Of a stretch of DNA of 64,000 bases, positions 8,222 to 16,718 are shown in pieces. Each line of letters opens with the position of its first letter. Positions within the stretch are counted from its first letter, which is position 1. The translations under genes and the position numbers were made by a program. The notes under the pieces are model-generated. The model saw nothing but the letters and a program-made list of their open reading frames with translations. It had not been told where the DNA came from and did not search any database. Where the stretch lies: positions 3,924,001 to 3,988,000 of the forward strand of contig NZ_CP011270.1 in the NCBI RefSeq assembly GCF_001610835.1, in the 5' to 3' direction. This DNA is from Planctomyces sp. SH-PL14. Lineage in GTDB: Bacteria > Planctomycetota > Planctomycetia > Planctomycetales > Planctomycetaceae.

Positions 8222-9829
8222 TCACTCCCGATCGAGCGCGTACCGGGTGAACTCGTCGGCCAGTGCGTCCATGATCTCCCCGACCGTCGCGCGGGCCGCG
8301 GCCGCTTCGAGGAGCGCGGGGAAGACGTTTTCGCCCGGCGACCGCGCGGACCGGCGAACGCGGTCGAGGGCTCGCTCGACGTCCGCTCCGCTGCGGTCCC
8401 GCCTGATCCGTCGTAACGATTCGACCTGTTCGGACTCGACGGCAGGGTCGATCCGGAGAAGTTCGATCGGCGGCTCCTCGGGCTCTTCGAAGCGGTTCAC
8501 TCCGACAATCACCCGCTCTCCGTGCTCGAAGAGCCGCTGCTCCGCGTAGGCCGCCTCGGCGATTTCGCGGCGGAAGAATCCGGAGTCGACCGCCGCCAGC
8601 ATCCCGCCGCGGTCTTCGATCTGCCGGAAATACTGGCGGGCCTGGTCGTGCATCGCGTTCGTGAGCGATTCGACGAGGAAGCTTCCGCCGACGGGGTCGA
8701 CCGATTCGGCGACGCCGGTCTCGTGCGCGAGGACCTGCTGGGTCCGGAGGGCGAGCGTGACGGCGTGTTCCGACGGGAGGGCGAGGGTCTCGTCCATGCT
8801 GTTCGTGTGGAGCGACTGGCAGCCTCCCAGGACCGCGGCGAGTGCCTGGTAGGCGACGCGGACCAGGTTGACCTCGGGCTGGCGGTCCTGGAGGGTGCAG
8901 CCGGCGGTCTGGGCGTGGAAGCGGAGTTTCCAGGAGGCGGGATCGCGGGCGCCGAACTCGTCGCGCATCATCTCGGCCCACAGTCGCCGGGCCGCGCGGT
9001 ACTTGGCGATCTCTTCGAACAGGTTGTTGTGGGCGTTGAAGAAGAAGCTGAGGCGGGGGGCGAAGGTGTCGATCGCGCAGCCGCGGCGGAGGGTTTCCTC
9101 GACGTAATGCCGTCCGTCGGCGAGCGTGAAGGCGAGTTCCTGGAGGGCGGTCGAGCCCGCTTCGCGGATGTGGTAGCCGCTGATCGAGACGGTGTTCCAC
9201 TGCGGGACCTGGGCGGTGCAGAACTCGATGAGGTCGACGACGAGGCGGACGCTCGGTTCCGGGGGGAAGACGATCTCGTTCTGGGCGTGGAACTCTTTGA
9301 GGATGTCGTTCTGGATGGTTCCGCGGAGCCGTGTCCAGTCGCAGCCGGACTCGCGGGCGGCGGCGAGGAAGAAGGCCATGAGGATGGCGGCGGGGGCGTT
9401 GATGGTCATGGAGACCGAGACCTCTTCGAGGGGGATGCCTTCGAAGAGGCGTTGCATGTCGTCGATGGTGTCGACGGCGACTCCGAGCTGGCCGACTTCG
9501 CCGCAGGAGCGGGGGTCGTCGCTGTCGAGGCCCATGAGGGTGGGGAGGTCGAAGGCGGTGCTGAGGCCGGTCTGTCCTTTGGAGAGGAGGAAGCGAAAGC
9601 GTTCGTTGGTTTGTCGGGGTGTTCCGAAGCCGGCGAACTGCCGCATGGTCCAGAGGCGGTCGCGGTACATGCCGGGGTGGATGCCGCGGGTGAAGGGGAA
9701 TGTCCCGGGCTGGCCGATGGCTTCGGCGAAGGGGATGGCGAGTGTATCGGCCGGGGTGGAGAGGCCGGGTAGGGTCGTGGGGGGAAGCGTTGGGCCGGTT
9801 CGCCGGTTGTCGAGGGTCGCGGGTGTCAT
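8222..9829 (-). CDS. icmA: Acyl-CoA mutase catalytic subunit, isobutyryl-CoA mutase type
   Basis: A 535-residue coenzyme-B12-dependent acyl-CoA mutase catalytic domain (TIM barrel) with no B12 domain of its own. TRGIHPGMYRDRLWTMRQFA and the TIQNDILKEF core are clear. By alignment from memory with methylmalonyl-CoA mutase, Tyr89 is replaced by Phe65 (RQFAG) and Arg207 by Gln183 (HAQNE), the Phe/Gln pair known from isobutyryl-CoA mutase. H220 matches the conserved active-site His. It would interconvert isobutyryl-CoA and n-butyryl-CoA, using the adjacent fused protein for cobalamin. GGAGGT precedes the ATG at 9829. First gene of the operon; a structured repeat copy lies in its upstream region, and I see no cobalamin riboswitch. 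Family is firm, substrate moderately sure. Confidence 0.85.
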   Translation of the reverse strand: MTPATLDNRRTGPTLPPTTLPGLSTPADTLAIPFAEAIGQPGTFPFTRGIHPGMYRDRLWTMRQFAGFGTPRQTNERFRFLLSKGQTGLSTAFDLPTLMGLDSDDPRSCGEVGQLGVAVDTIDDMQRLFEGIPLEEVSVSMTINAPAAILMAFFLAAARESGCDWTRLRGTIQNDILKEFHAQNEIVFPPEPSVRLVVDLIEFCTAQVPQWNTVSISGYHIREAGSTALQELAFTLADGRHYVEETLRRGCAIDTFAPRLSFFFNAHNNLFEEIAKYRAARRLWAEMMRDEFGARDPASWKLRFHAQTAGCTLQDRQPEVNLVRVAYQALAAVLGGCQSLHTNSMDETLALPSEHAVTLALRTQQVLAHETGVAESVDPVGGSFLVESLTNAMHDQARQYFRQIEDRGGMLAAVDSGFFRREIAEAAYAEQRLFEHGERVIVGVNRFEEPEEPPIELLRIDPAVESEQVESLRRIRRDRSGADVERALDRVRRSARSPGENVFPALLEAAAARATVGEIMDALADEFTRYALDRE

Positions 9830-9954
9830 GGGGGACCTCCGCCGCTTCGGAGCGAGATGGCTGTTGCATTCAATCGAGAGTTGCCATCGCGCGAAGCGTC
9901 ACCGGCATTTTACGCGGCGAGGGGGGTGGCGGGTGAGCATTTTCCGGCAGGAGC

Positions 9955-10276
9955 ACCGGGTCCAGGGGGTACCCCTGGTGGGGAGTGCAGAGGGGCAACG
10001 CCCCTTTGCCCGCCGGAGGCCTGGCCGTCGGGAGATGTCTGAAGGAGTGAGTATCCAAACGCGGACACCGTGCCGTATGCCCCCTCACCAACCTGCGGGG
10101 ACTCAGACCGCGCGTGGAGTTCTCAACGCCGGTGCCACAAATCGGACGTCCGTTGCATACCACGGTTCCTCATGGAAGCGCCTCCGGCGGCAAGGGGGTG
10201 AGACCCCCTTGACCCCGGCTGCCGTCGCACGTTGGGTTTGAGCGATCGCAGCCGCGCCGGCAAGGACGGTGTTCGT
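9955..10276 (+). repeat. Dispersed structured repeat, copy 2 (full length, forward)
   Basis: A full copy running from ACCGGGTCC to GCCGGCAAGGACGGTGTTCG. Hairpin 1 is CCAGGGG-gta-CCCCTGG, one pair longer than in other copies. Hairpin 2 is GGGGC-aac-GCCCC, the next is GTATCCAAACGCGGACAC, and the right-module hairpin is AAGGGGGTgagACCCCCTT. It fills most of the gap between the start of icmA and the end of the gene at 10374. Confidence 0.9.
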
Positions 10277-10282
10277 AACGCA

Positions 10283-10311
10283 ACAAGGCCCGGGGTTGGC
10301 CCGGGCCTTGT
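10283..10311 (-). terminator. Terminator-like hairpin
   Basis: ACAAGGCCCGG (10283-10293) pairs perfectly with CCGGGCCTTGT (10301-10311). It lies just beyond the stop of the reverse gene at 10374. The reverse-strand tail is only weakly T-rich (TTGTTGCG), so termination is plausible but not certain. Confidence 0.5.
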
Positions 10312-10373
10312 CGTGATGGATGGTGATGGAGCGCAATCAGCGTGTATCGACTCGAACGGAGAACCGCCTTCCC

Positions 10374-11243
10374 TCATCGCGGCGGAAGTGCCGGACCCCC
10401 GCCCCCCTGCATGTAACGGATCAACTCCAGCTTCTGAGCCGCCGGAGCGGTCGCATTCGTCTCGATCGGATAGTTCGGCGTGACGTACAGCGGACCCAGC
10501 GCCTGCGGAGGAACCGTCTGCTGATAAACCGTCGGCACCGCTTCACTCACAAAGACCGGCTCGTTGTAAGAAGCCGCCCCGAACTGCCGCTGCTGATCCA
10601 TCGGCACACCGCCCAGCGTACTACCGGCATTCAGACGCTTCTGAGCGTTGAGCTGCGACTGGATCTCCACCAGCTGCCGCTGGATCCGCTCGTTCTCCGC
10701 CTGCGAGTTCATGTTCCGGTAATAGCTGTCCGGCGGAACGACATTCTGCGGGAACTGGTTCGAACGGTTCAGATTCGCCTGCTGGGCATAACGGTGCCAC
10801 CACTGCTGCGAATAAGGCATCGTCGACGGCATCCCCGCCGCCGCGGCCGTCTGCGACTGGCCGAACACGTGGTGGTAATTGTACGGACGGAAAGAGTGAT
10901 AGCCGTGGTAGTACGGCATCTCCTGAATCCAGCCGTGCTTCCACTTCTCCTGGTCGTCGTACGGATAGAGCGGCTCGGTGCTGCCGATCGACGCCCCGCC
11001 GACATATTCGTTCGGAGCGCCACCACCGTAACCGTTCTGCGCCGCGTCGACGTATCCGTTCGGCATTCCACCGACGTATCCGTTGCCGCCCGGATAGACC
11101 TGGGCGCCGGCGTAGTTCTGAGCGGGAATCGGTGCTCCGGAGAAACCCTGGGCCGGGATCGGAGCGCCTGTGAAATCCTGAGCGAAGACCGCCGAGCCCG
11201 ACAGGCAGGCCAGACAGATCGCGATCGTTGCCTTCTTGGCCAT
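10374..11243 (-). CDS. Exported Gly/Tyr/Gln-rich protein of unknown function
   Basis: A 289-residue protein with a clear signal peptide (MAKKATIAICLACLSGSAVFA, cut before QD). After it come imperfect repeats of the type GAPIPAQ (FTGAPIPAQ, FSGAPIPAQ, YAGAQ), then a GNGYVGG/PNGYVD/QNGYGGG/PNEYVGG series. Next is a Tyr/His-rich stretch (YYHGYHSFRPYNYHHVFG) and a Gln/Asn-rich probable coiled segment (ENERIQRQLVEIQSQLNAQK). No catalytic motif is visible. GAAGGAG precedes the ATG. Low-complexity exported proteins like this are common in planctomycetes. It is divergent from another exported protein at 11565. I do not recognise a family. Confidence 0.8.
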   Translation of the reverse strand: MAKKATIAICLACLSGSAVFAQDFTGAPIPAQGFSGAPIPAQNYAGAQVYPGGNGYVGGMPNGYVDAAQNGYGGGAPNEYVGGASIGSTEPLYPYDDQEKWKHGWIQEMPYYHGYHSFRPYNYHHVFGQSQTAAAAGMPSTMPYSQQWWHRYAQQANLNRSNQFPQNVVPPDSYYRNMNSQAENERIQRQLVEIQSQLNAQKRLNAGSTLGGVPMDQQRQFGAASYNEPVFVSEAVPTVYQQTVPPQALGPLYVTPNYPIETNATAPAAQKLELIRYMQGGGGPALPPR

Positions 11244-11564
11244 CCTGCGGTCTCCTTCGACGGGAGGTACAGATCAATGTACCTCACCGGGTTGGTCGGG
11301 GCCGGCCTCACCTGCCGCACCCCAGAAAGTCCTGCCTCTTGAATCGGCGGGCGACTTTGGTGAAGCAAATGAACTCGTGCGAGAATCCCGCAAAACCGAC
11401 ACGGCAGGTCCGGAATGTCGCATGGTGCGGGTTTTTCCGAGGAAGGCCGTACACAACGATCGGCCCGGCTGAATAGACTCTTCGGGAGGTGGGGCGACAC
11501 GCAGCGATCGCCGGGCGGTGCGCCCAACGTCTGTCCGCCCCAGGAGTTCGATCTCAGGAGCCCG
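11244..11564. promoter_or_regulatory. Divergent intergenic region
   Basis: 321 bp between two divergent exported-protein genes, so it should hold both promoters. I see no confident -35/-10 or -24/-12 pair, riboswitch or repeat. The CAGGAG at 11551-11560 is the ribosome-binding site for the forward gene. Confidence 0.4.
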
Positions 11565-12422
11565 ATGATGGTCCGGTCTGTTCGCCCCTTTGCCGCAGCC
11601 CTGCTGCTCACTTTCGCGGGGACCTCCGCCTGGGCTCAGCGTCCGCTGATCCTGACGACGCCCGCCCCCGGGATCCCCGTCGCCCCTGCCACGTTTGCCG
11701 GCCCCGAGCCGACGCCGGCCGGGCTCCCCGCCGCTCCGCAACCGGGCTTCGCCCCCATGCCGACCATCAGCCCCGCGCCGACGGTCAGCGAAGAGATTCC
11801 GATGCCGGCCGCCTCCTCTTCGGTGCCGGTTCCCATGGTCGCTCCGGCTCCGGTCCCCGCCGGAATGCCGACCCCGCAGGCCGCCTGCTGCGGCGCCACC
11901 GCCGCCGTCGCCGCCTGCTGCCCCGCTTCGCCGGCCCCCTGTGCCGCCGCAGCTCCTGTGGCAACCTGCGGATGCGCCGTCGGCGGGGCGGCCAGCTTTG
12001 CGGCCCTCGCCCCCACGGCCCTCTATCCCGGCGGCCCGAACTCGTCCTGCTGCGGCGGAGCGGCGGGCGGCGGATCCATGGGGCTGATCGACAACACCCG
12101 CTTCTACGGCGTCGGCAGCTACGGCCCGACGTCTTATGCCAGCCCGTACGGGATTCCCGGACAGGTCGTCTCCTTCCCGAACCTCTCGCCCAACGCTCTC
12201 TACGCAGGCGGCTACGCCAACGGTGGATACGGCGCGGCGGTCTCCGGGGCCTGGCCGACGCACTACGGAGACTTTGCCGGAGCGTCCGCCGCCGCCGGAT
12301 TCCCGATGGGGATCGGCTACGGAGGGACGGCGGGCGAACACATCCGCAACCCCTATTACAGCGACCGCCGGCCGTGGTACTCCCCCGGTCCGGGAGCCCG
12401 GACGGTCTCGATCGTCTGGTAG
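11565..12422 (+). CDS. Exported Ala/Pro/Cys-rich protein of unknown function
   Basis: A 285-residue exported protein. The start is the first of two adjacent ATGs after CAGGAG and gives a clean signal peptide (MMVRSVRPFAAALLLTFAGTSAWA). Residues about 25-120 are Pro/Ala-rich. The middle holds clustered cysteines (AACCGATAAVAACCPASPAP, then TCGCAVGG and SSCCGGAAGGG). The C-terminal half is Gly/Tyr-rich (YAGGYANGGYGAA). Low-complexity Cys and Pro content suggests a cross-linked surface component, which is inference only. A strong terminator follows at 12546. No family recognised. Confidence 0.8.
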   Translation: MMVRSVRPFAAALLLTFAGTSAWAQRPLILTTPAPGIPVAPATFAGPEPTPAGLPAAPQPGFAPMPTISPAPTVSEEIPMPAASSSVPVPMVAPAPVPAGMPTPQAACCGATAAVAACCPASPAPCAAAAPVATCGCAVGGAASFAALAPTALYPGGPNSSCCGGAAGGGSMGLIDNTRFYGVGSYGPTSYASPYGIPGQVVSFPNLSPNALYAGGYANGGYGAAVSGAWPTHYGDFAGASAAAGFPMGIGYGGTAGEHIRNPYYSDRRPWYSPGPGARTVSIVW

Positions 12423-12545
12423 GCCCGGCGCCGCGCGTCGACGAGCGGAGGTGGAAAAACTCGCCGTCGTCCGGACGGCCTGTAGCGGACGTGCATGATT
12501 TTGCGTCATGCCCCATTCCGCGTCTCGACATCACGATTCCCCAGA

Positions 12546-12589
12546 AGTGGCCGTGCACAAATCACTTGTGTCACGGCCACTTTTCTTTT
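12546..12589 (+). terminator. Rho-independent terminator
   Basis: AGTGGCCGTG (12546-12555) pairs with CACGGCCACT (12572-12581), followed by TTTTCTTTT. It ends the transcript of the exported protein at 11565. The remaining bases to 12861 hold the leader of the secretin gene and nothing else that I can identify. Confidence 0.85.
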
Positions 12590-12861
12590 GGGGCTTTGCG
12601 TCGTCTGCGGGAACCCTGCCGACTGTAACGCCGGAGACGGGTCGGGGATCACCCGTGGTCAACTTCGCACACAGCGGGGAGTGAAGACCCGAAAGCGGGG
12701 ACTTGAGGGCCGACGATACGAACACACGACTGTGTGTCATGGAATGACGGGCAGTCGGGCATTTGCCACAAGAAATGCCGTACCCGCGGACCCGTTTCCG
12801 TCGCGTACGAGCTTGTTGCTTGTGCGGCGAGTTCGGGTCACGGATGACAGGAGGCGACAGG

Positions 12862-15075
12862 ATGTCGGCCAGAAACTCAGGTGTCGGAACGGACGCGACT
12901 CCCCCAGCCTCGTCGGGATGTCGCACGCGACGTCACACTTGGCGGGTCTTTGTCGCGACGTTCATCACGGCCTTGCCGCTGACCGGCTTGGCCCAGCCGC
13001 TGCCGGATCCCGTTCTCGCTCCCGGCCAGCCGATGCCGACCCTCTCCCCCGCTCCGATCCAGGCGATCCCTGGTCCGGGGGGACAGATGGTCCCCATGTC
13101 GCCGGTGCCGACCCCCGCTCATCTTCCCGCGACAAACGGCGGACCGCTCACGCCGGTGCCGACGCCTTCGTCCGACCTGGGCCTCTCGAACGGCAATCAG
13201 TCGGTCCCGATCCGGCCGTTCGCTCCCGTCGGCCCGTTCGAGCCCCGGCCGCCGATGGACCGCCGCATCGCCGGCATGCCGACCAATACACAGAAGCTGG
13301 AAGTCATCCACCACCGCAGCCAGCTGGTCATCACCAAGGACGCCGTCGTCCGGATGGCCTGGTCCGATCCGACGATCATCGACATCGTCCAGTTCAGCGA
13401 GAAGGAGTTCTCGATCCTCGGCTCCCGGATGGGGACGACCGACCTCTGGCTGTGGTTCAAGGACCAGCCCGAGCCGCTGATGTACACCGTGACGGTCATC
13501 CGCGACCCGAGTCTCGAAGACCGGCGGCGGATCGACTACGGCCGCATCGAGCGGAAGCTGGCCCTGCTGTATCCCAACAGCAAGGTCTACCTGATCCCGC
13601 TCTCCTACAAGATCATTGTCCGCGGCCAGGCCAAGGACCCGCAGGAAGCGTCCAACATCATGAGCGTGGTCCGCGGTGAAGTCATCGCGGAAGAAGGCCG
13701 GATGGGGATGGGCTTCGCCGGGTTCTCCCAGGGCGACGTGGGGGCCGGCGGAGGATTCGGTGCCGGCGACCTCAACGGCGGAGCCCGGACCGGGGGAGAC
13801 TTCTACTCCGGCTACATCGTCAACGAAATGCAGGTTCCGGGCGAATACACCGTCCAGGTCCGCGTCCGGATCGCGGAAGTCCGCCGCTCGATGCTCCGCC
13901 GCTGGGGCATGAACATCAACGTGTTCTTCAACGATGCCCGGCACGTCATCACGTCTGGCCTGGGCGCGGTCCCGATCCTCTCGGGCGTGTTCGAGAACGG
14001 CGAGATCTCGGTCCTGGTCGACGCCCTCAACCAGAACGGCTCGGCCCGCGTCCTGGAAGACGCCACGGTCGTGACGATGAGCGGCGAGGCGGCCGCGTTC
14101 CTCTCCGGGGGTGAGTTCGCGGTTCCGACCACGATCCTCGGCGGTGGAGCGGTCGGAGCGGCGACGACCAGCTTCCGCGGCTTCGGGACCTCGGTCATCG
14201 CGACGCCGACCGTCATCGACGACGACCTGATCCGGATGCAGATCATCCCCGAACTGAGCTCGATCAACAGCGGCAACTCGGTCAACGGAATCTTCGGCCT
14301 GAACGTCCGCCGCGTGCAGACACGCGTCGAGCTCCGCGAAGGGCAGTCGATCGTCATCGGCGGCTTGTTCAGCCGGGCCGAACGGGGTGAGAACAACCAC
14401 ATCCCGCTCCTGGGAGAAATCCCGGCGGTCGGTTCGCTGCTCTTCAACCAGAAGCGGGTCACGGAAGACGAGGTCGAGCTCCTCATCATCGTGACGCCGG
14501 AGATCGTCCGGCCGATGGACGCCGACCAGGTCCCGCCGCTCCCCGGCTTCTACATCACCCATCCGGACGACATCGACTTCTGCTACTTCAACCGCATCGA
14601 AGGGCAGCCCGACCTGTCGAACTACCAGCTCCTGCCGTTCGGCAACGGCAACGGCGTGGGACAGAACGTGGGTTACAACTTCTATCAGCCGAATCCGCAG
14701 AACGGTGCCCTGTCGCCGCCGGCTCCGGGGAACATGAATCCCGCCGGCACTCCGAGCGGCTACCCGGCCCAGGGCGGCTACCCCGCTCAGGGCGGATATC
14801 CGGCCCAGGGTGGTTATCCCGCTCCGAACGGCTATCCCGCGGCAGGCGGCTACCCGGCACCCGGCGGCTATGCCCCGCCCCCCGCGCCGGCCGCCTACGG
14901 CCCGATGGTTCCCGAGTACGGACCGACTCCGGCTTACCCGCAGCCGACTCCGGCCTCGCCGATCTCGAGCAACGCCGCCCGGTCCGCGAACACGGCGGTC
15001 CAGCCCGGTCACTCCGCGTACCGGCAGCCGACGGTCCAGCAGGCGTCCGGAACCTACCGGCCGACGGTCCGGTAG
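12862..15075 (+). CDS. CpaC/RcpA-like secretin
   Basis: A 737-residue outer-membrane secretin of the CpaC/type II-III family. A long 27-residue positively charged leader and hydrophobic segment (about 28-43) precede cleavage near AQ45. A Pro-rich linker leads to the T2SS/T3SS pilus N-terminal domain at about 143-212, then a BON-like portion (IERKLALLYPNSKVYLIPLS), then the secretin domain at about 325-552 (VPGEYTVQVRVRIAEV, GQSIVIGGLF, PLLGEIPAVGSLLF). The tail from 553 is Pro/Tyr/Gly-rich with six GGYPA-like repeats. GGAGG lies eight bases before the ATG at 12862. No inner-membrane ATPase, platform or prepilin gene is adjacent, so it is an isolated secretin paired with the following lipoprotein. 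Confidence 0.9.
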   Translation: MSARNSGVGTDATPPASSGCRTRRHTWRVFVATFITALPLTGLAQPLPDPVLAPGQPMPTLSPAPIQAIPGPGGQMVPMSPVPTPAHLPATNGGPLTPVPTPSSDLGLSNGNQSVPIRPFAPVGPFEPRPPMDRRIAGMPTNTQKLEVIHHRSQLVITKDAVVRMAWSDPTIIDIVQFSEKEFSILGSRMGTTDLWLWFKDQPEPLMYTVTVIRDPSLEDRRRIDYGRIERKLALLYPNSKVYLIPLSYKIIVRGQAKDPQEASNIMSVVRGEVIAEEGRMGMGFAGFSQGDVGAGGGFGAGDLNGGARTGGDFYSGYIVNEMQVPGEYTVQVRVRIAEVRRSMLRRWGMNINVFFNDARHVITSGLGAVPILSGVFENGEISVLVDALNQNGSARVLEDATVVTMSGEAAAFLSGGEFAVPTTILGGGAVGAATTSFRGFGTSVIATPTVIDDDLIRMQIIPELSSINSGNSVNGIFGLNVRRVQTRVELREGQSIVIGGLFSRAERGENNHIPLLGEIPAVGSLLFNQKRVTEDEVELLIIVTPEIVRPMDADQVPPLPGFYITHPDDIDFCYFNRIEGQPDLSNYQLLPFGNGNGVGQNVGYNFYQPNPQNGALSPPAPGNMNPAGTPSGYPAQGGYPAQGGYPAQGGYPAPNGYPAAGGYPAPGGYAPPPAPAAYGPMVPEYGPTPAYPQPTPASPISSNAARSANTAVQPGHSAYRQPTVQQASGTYRPTVR

Positions 15076-15210
15076 TCCGACGCGGGGCCGCCACGGCGGT
15101 CCGAATAAGAACAGTCCAAACGAGAACGTCCCGCACGCCGTCCCCCGACACGATCCACTGCGAATCGCGAGCCCGGCTCCTGATCCGCCTGTCCTGATTC
15201 GAGGCCATTG

Positions 15211-15957
15211 ATGTCCATGACCTGGAAAACCGCCACGCTCGGAGCGCTGGTCGTCACCGCGGTTGGGGTCCCCGGCTGTCATCATCACCGGGCCTGGAAG
15301 TCCCCGGGCTCGTGCAACAGCTGCCAGACGAGCGGTGCGCAATGCGAGCCGTGCGGGAACAGCTGCGAACCGTGCGGAAACGGCTGCAAGCCGGGCTGCA
15401 ACGACGGTTGCAAGACGGGCTGCTGTCACGGCGGGTGCATCGACAACTTCTTCCTGCACATCAGCGCCAAGCTGCATCACCGCCGGTCGGGCGCGATTCC
15501 CGACACGCTCCCGCTGGGGAGCACGGTCCGGTCGCACTACCAGGTGATGGAGACCAACGCGGAAGCGGCGGACTTCATCTTCCACCAGCACGACTTCATC
15601 GGGGAGACGGCTGAGCTGACGTCCGACGGCAAGGACAAGCTGATGGAGATTCACGCCCGGATGAACGCCCAGCCGTTCCCCGTGCTGGTCGAGCGGACGA
15701 CGAACAATGCCGATCCGGAACTCGACGCGCTCCGCCGCAATCTCGTCGCCCAGATCCTGACCGACTTCGGCCACATGGACGCGCAGCACCGGACCGTCGT
15801 GGCGACGCCGTACAGCAAGGGTTACATCACGCCGGAGGCGGAGAACACCTACCGCCGCTATCTGAACGGGTCCAACGGGTTCAACAACAACAACTTCGGC
15901 AACAACACCGGCGGCGGTGGATTCGGAGGAGGGGGAGGATTCGGGGGAGGATTCTGA
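15211..15957 (+). CDS. Cys-rich probable lipoprotein downstream of secretin
   Basis: A 248-residue protein with a lipoprotein-like leader ending VGVPGC (C23; Pro at -2 is unusual for a lipobox). The next 50 residues hold about twelve cysteines in repeats such as CEPCGNSC and CEPCGNGC. The middle portion (about 85-210) has alternating strands and helices ending with LVAQILTDFGHMDAQHRTVV, reminiscent of OmpA-like or secretin-associated domains; this is only a resemblance. The C-terminus is Asn- then Gly-rich (NNTGGGGFGGGG). GAGG precedes the ATG at 15211. It lies 135 bp after the secretin gene in the same direction, probably one operon, suggesting a secretin-associated envelope role. Confidence 0.8.
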   Translation: MSMTWKTATLGALVVTAVGVPGCHHHRAWKSPGSCNSCQTSGAQCEPCGNSCEPCGNGCKPGCNDGCKTGCCHGGCIDNFFLHISAKLHHRRSGAIPDTLPLGSTVRSHYQVMETNAEAADFIFHQHDFIGETAELTSDGKDKLMEIHARMNAQPFPVLVERTTNNADPELDALRRNLVAQILTDFGHMDAQHRTVVATPYSKGYITPEAENTYRRYLNGSNGFNNNNFGNNTGGGGFGGGGGFGGGF

Positions 15958-16031
15958 TCTCCCGGATCGCGGTCTCCTGGCCGCAGCCTCTTCGCCATTG
16001 CACAGGGCTCTCCTAAAGAGGGCCGTCGCAC

Positions 16032-16083
16032 AAGGGCGGATTCACGAAGGACCGAGTCACTCCGGCCTTCGTGATCCGCCCTT
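16032..16083. terminator. Bidirectional terminator hairpin
   Basis: AAGGGCGGATTCACGAAGG (16032-16050) pairs with CCTTCGTGATCCGCCCTT (16066-16083) apart from one T/A bulge. The hairpin lies between convergent genes and its right arm overlaps the TAA of the reverse acetyltransferase gene (16082-16084). Confidence 0.7.
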
Positions 16084-16519
16084 ACGTGTTTCCGGGCCGC
16101 GGTTCGTCCTGGACGAGCCGCTTGCCGAGGCTGAGGACCGGGTCCTGCTGAAAGCCGATGCGGGCGTAGAAGGCGAGGGCCTCCTCATTGTCGGACCGGA
16201 CCTGGAGGTTGATCTTGGGGCAGCCGAGGGCCCGGAGCCGCCGTTCGGCCTCGTCCATGAGGGCCCGGGCGATGCCGGACTTCTGCCGCTCGGGGAGGAC
16301 GCCGAGGTAGTTGATCCAGCCGCGGTGTCCTTCGTAGCCGGCCATGACGGTGCCGACGATCGTTCCTTCGTCCTCGGCGACGAGGAACAGGTCCGGCTGC
16401 ACCTGCTTCTTGCGGGCGATGTCGCGGGACGGATCGTTCCACGGGCGGGTGAGGCCGCAGGCCCGCCAGACGTCGATGACCTGGGCTTCGTCCGCGTCTT
16501 GAAACTCCCGCACCCGCAT
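16082..16519 (-). CDS. GNAT acetyltransferase, YpeA-like
   Basis: A 145-residue single-domain GCN5-related N-acetyltransferase. The acetyl-CoA-binding motif A is seen as LGVLPERQKSGIARALM, followed by INLQVRSDNEEALAFYARIG, the usual NxxAxxFYxxxGF closing region. Length and pattern match the YpeA branch (about 141 residues). The start at 16519 (MRVREFQDADE) follows AGAAGGAA and drops an unlikely Arg-rich leader. It is convergent with the lipoprotein gene and its stop lies in their shared hairpin. The acceptor substrate is unknown. Confidence 0.88.
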   Translation of the reverse strand: MRVREFQDADEAQVIDVWRACGLTRPWNDPSRDIARKKQVQPDLFLVAEDEGTIVGTVMAGYEGHRGWINYLGVLPERQKSGIARALMDEAERRLRALGCPKINLQVRSDNEEALAFYARIGFQQDPVLSLGKRLVQDEPRPGNT

Positions 16520-16718
16520 GATGTTCCTTCTGCTGAAAGCGCGCCTCGCGGCGCGGCGACCCGTTCCGGCCTCAAACCGGCACTGTAACGCCCGCGCGAG
16601 GCTTTGCTGCGGCAAGCCGGTTGTGCCGATCGGCCGCGGATCGTCTCTGGACTTGCGAATGCCGTTGCGGTTCGCGTTTGATTGCGGGTCGGGACCATTT
16701 TCTCAGCCGGAGATGTCG

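Noticed and set aside
9830-9954. Cobalamin riboswitch upstream of the mutase operon
   Set aside because: No B12-box-like sequence or suitable leader length was seen; most of the upstream gap is a repeat copy.
9870-10377. Short frames inside repeat copies that encode similar peptides (for example RPPAGKGALPLCTPHQG)
   Set aside because: The similarity comes from the repeat DNA itself. Frames shift and stop between copies, so selection on protein is not supported.
12877-15789. Reverse open frame of 970 codons opposite the secretin and lipoprotein genes
   Set aside because: It spans two genuine forward genes and their gap, and its translation has no recognisable fold. Long antisense frames are expected at this GC content.
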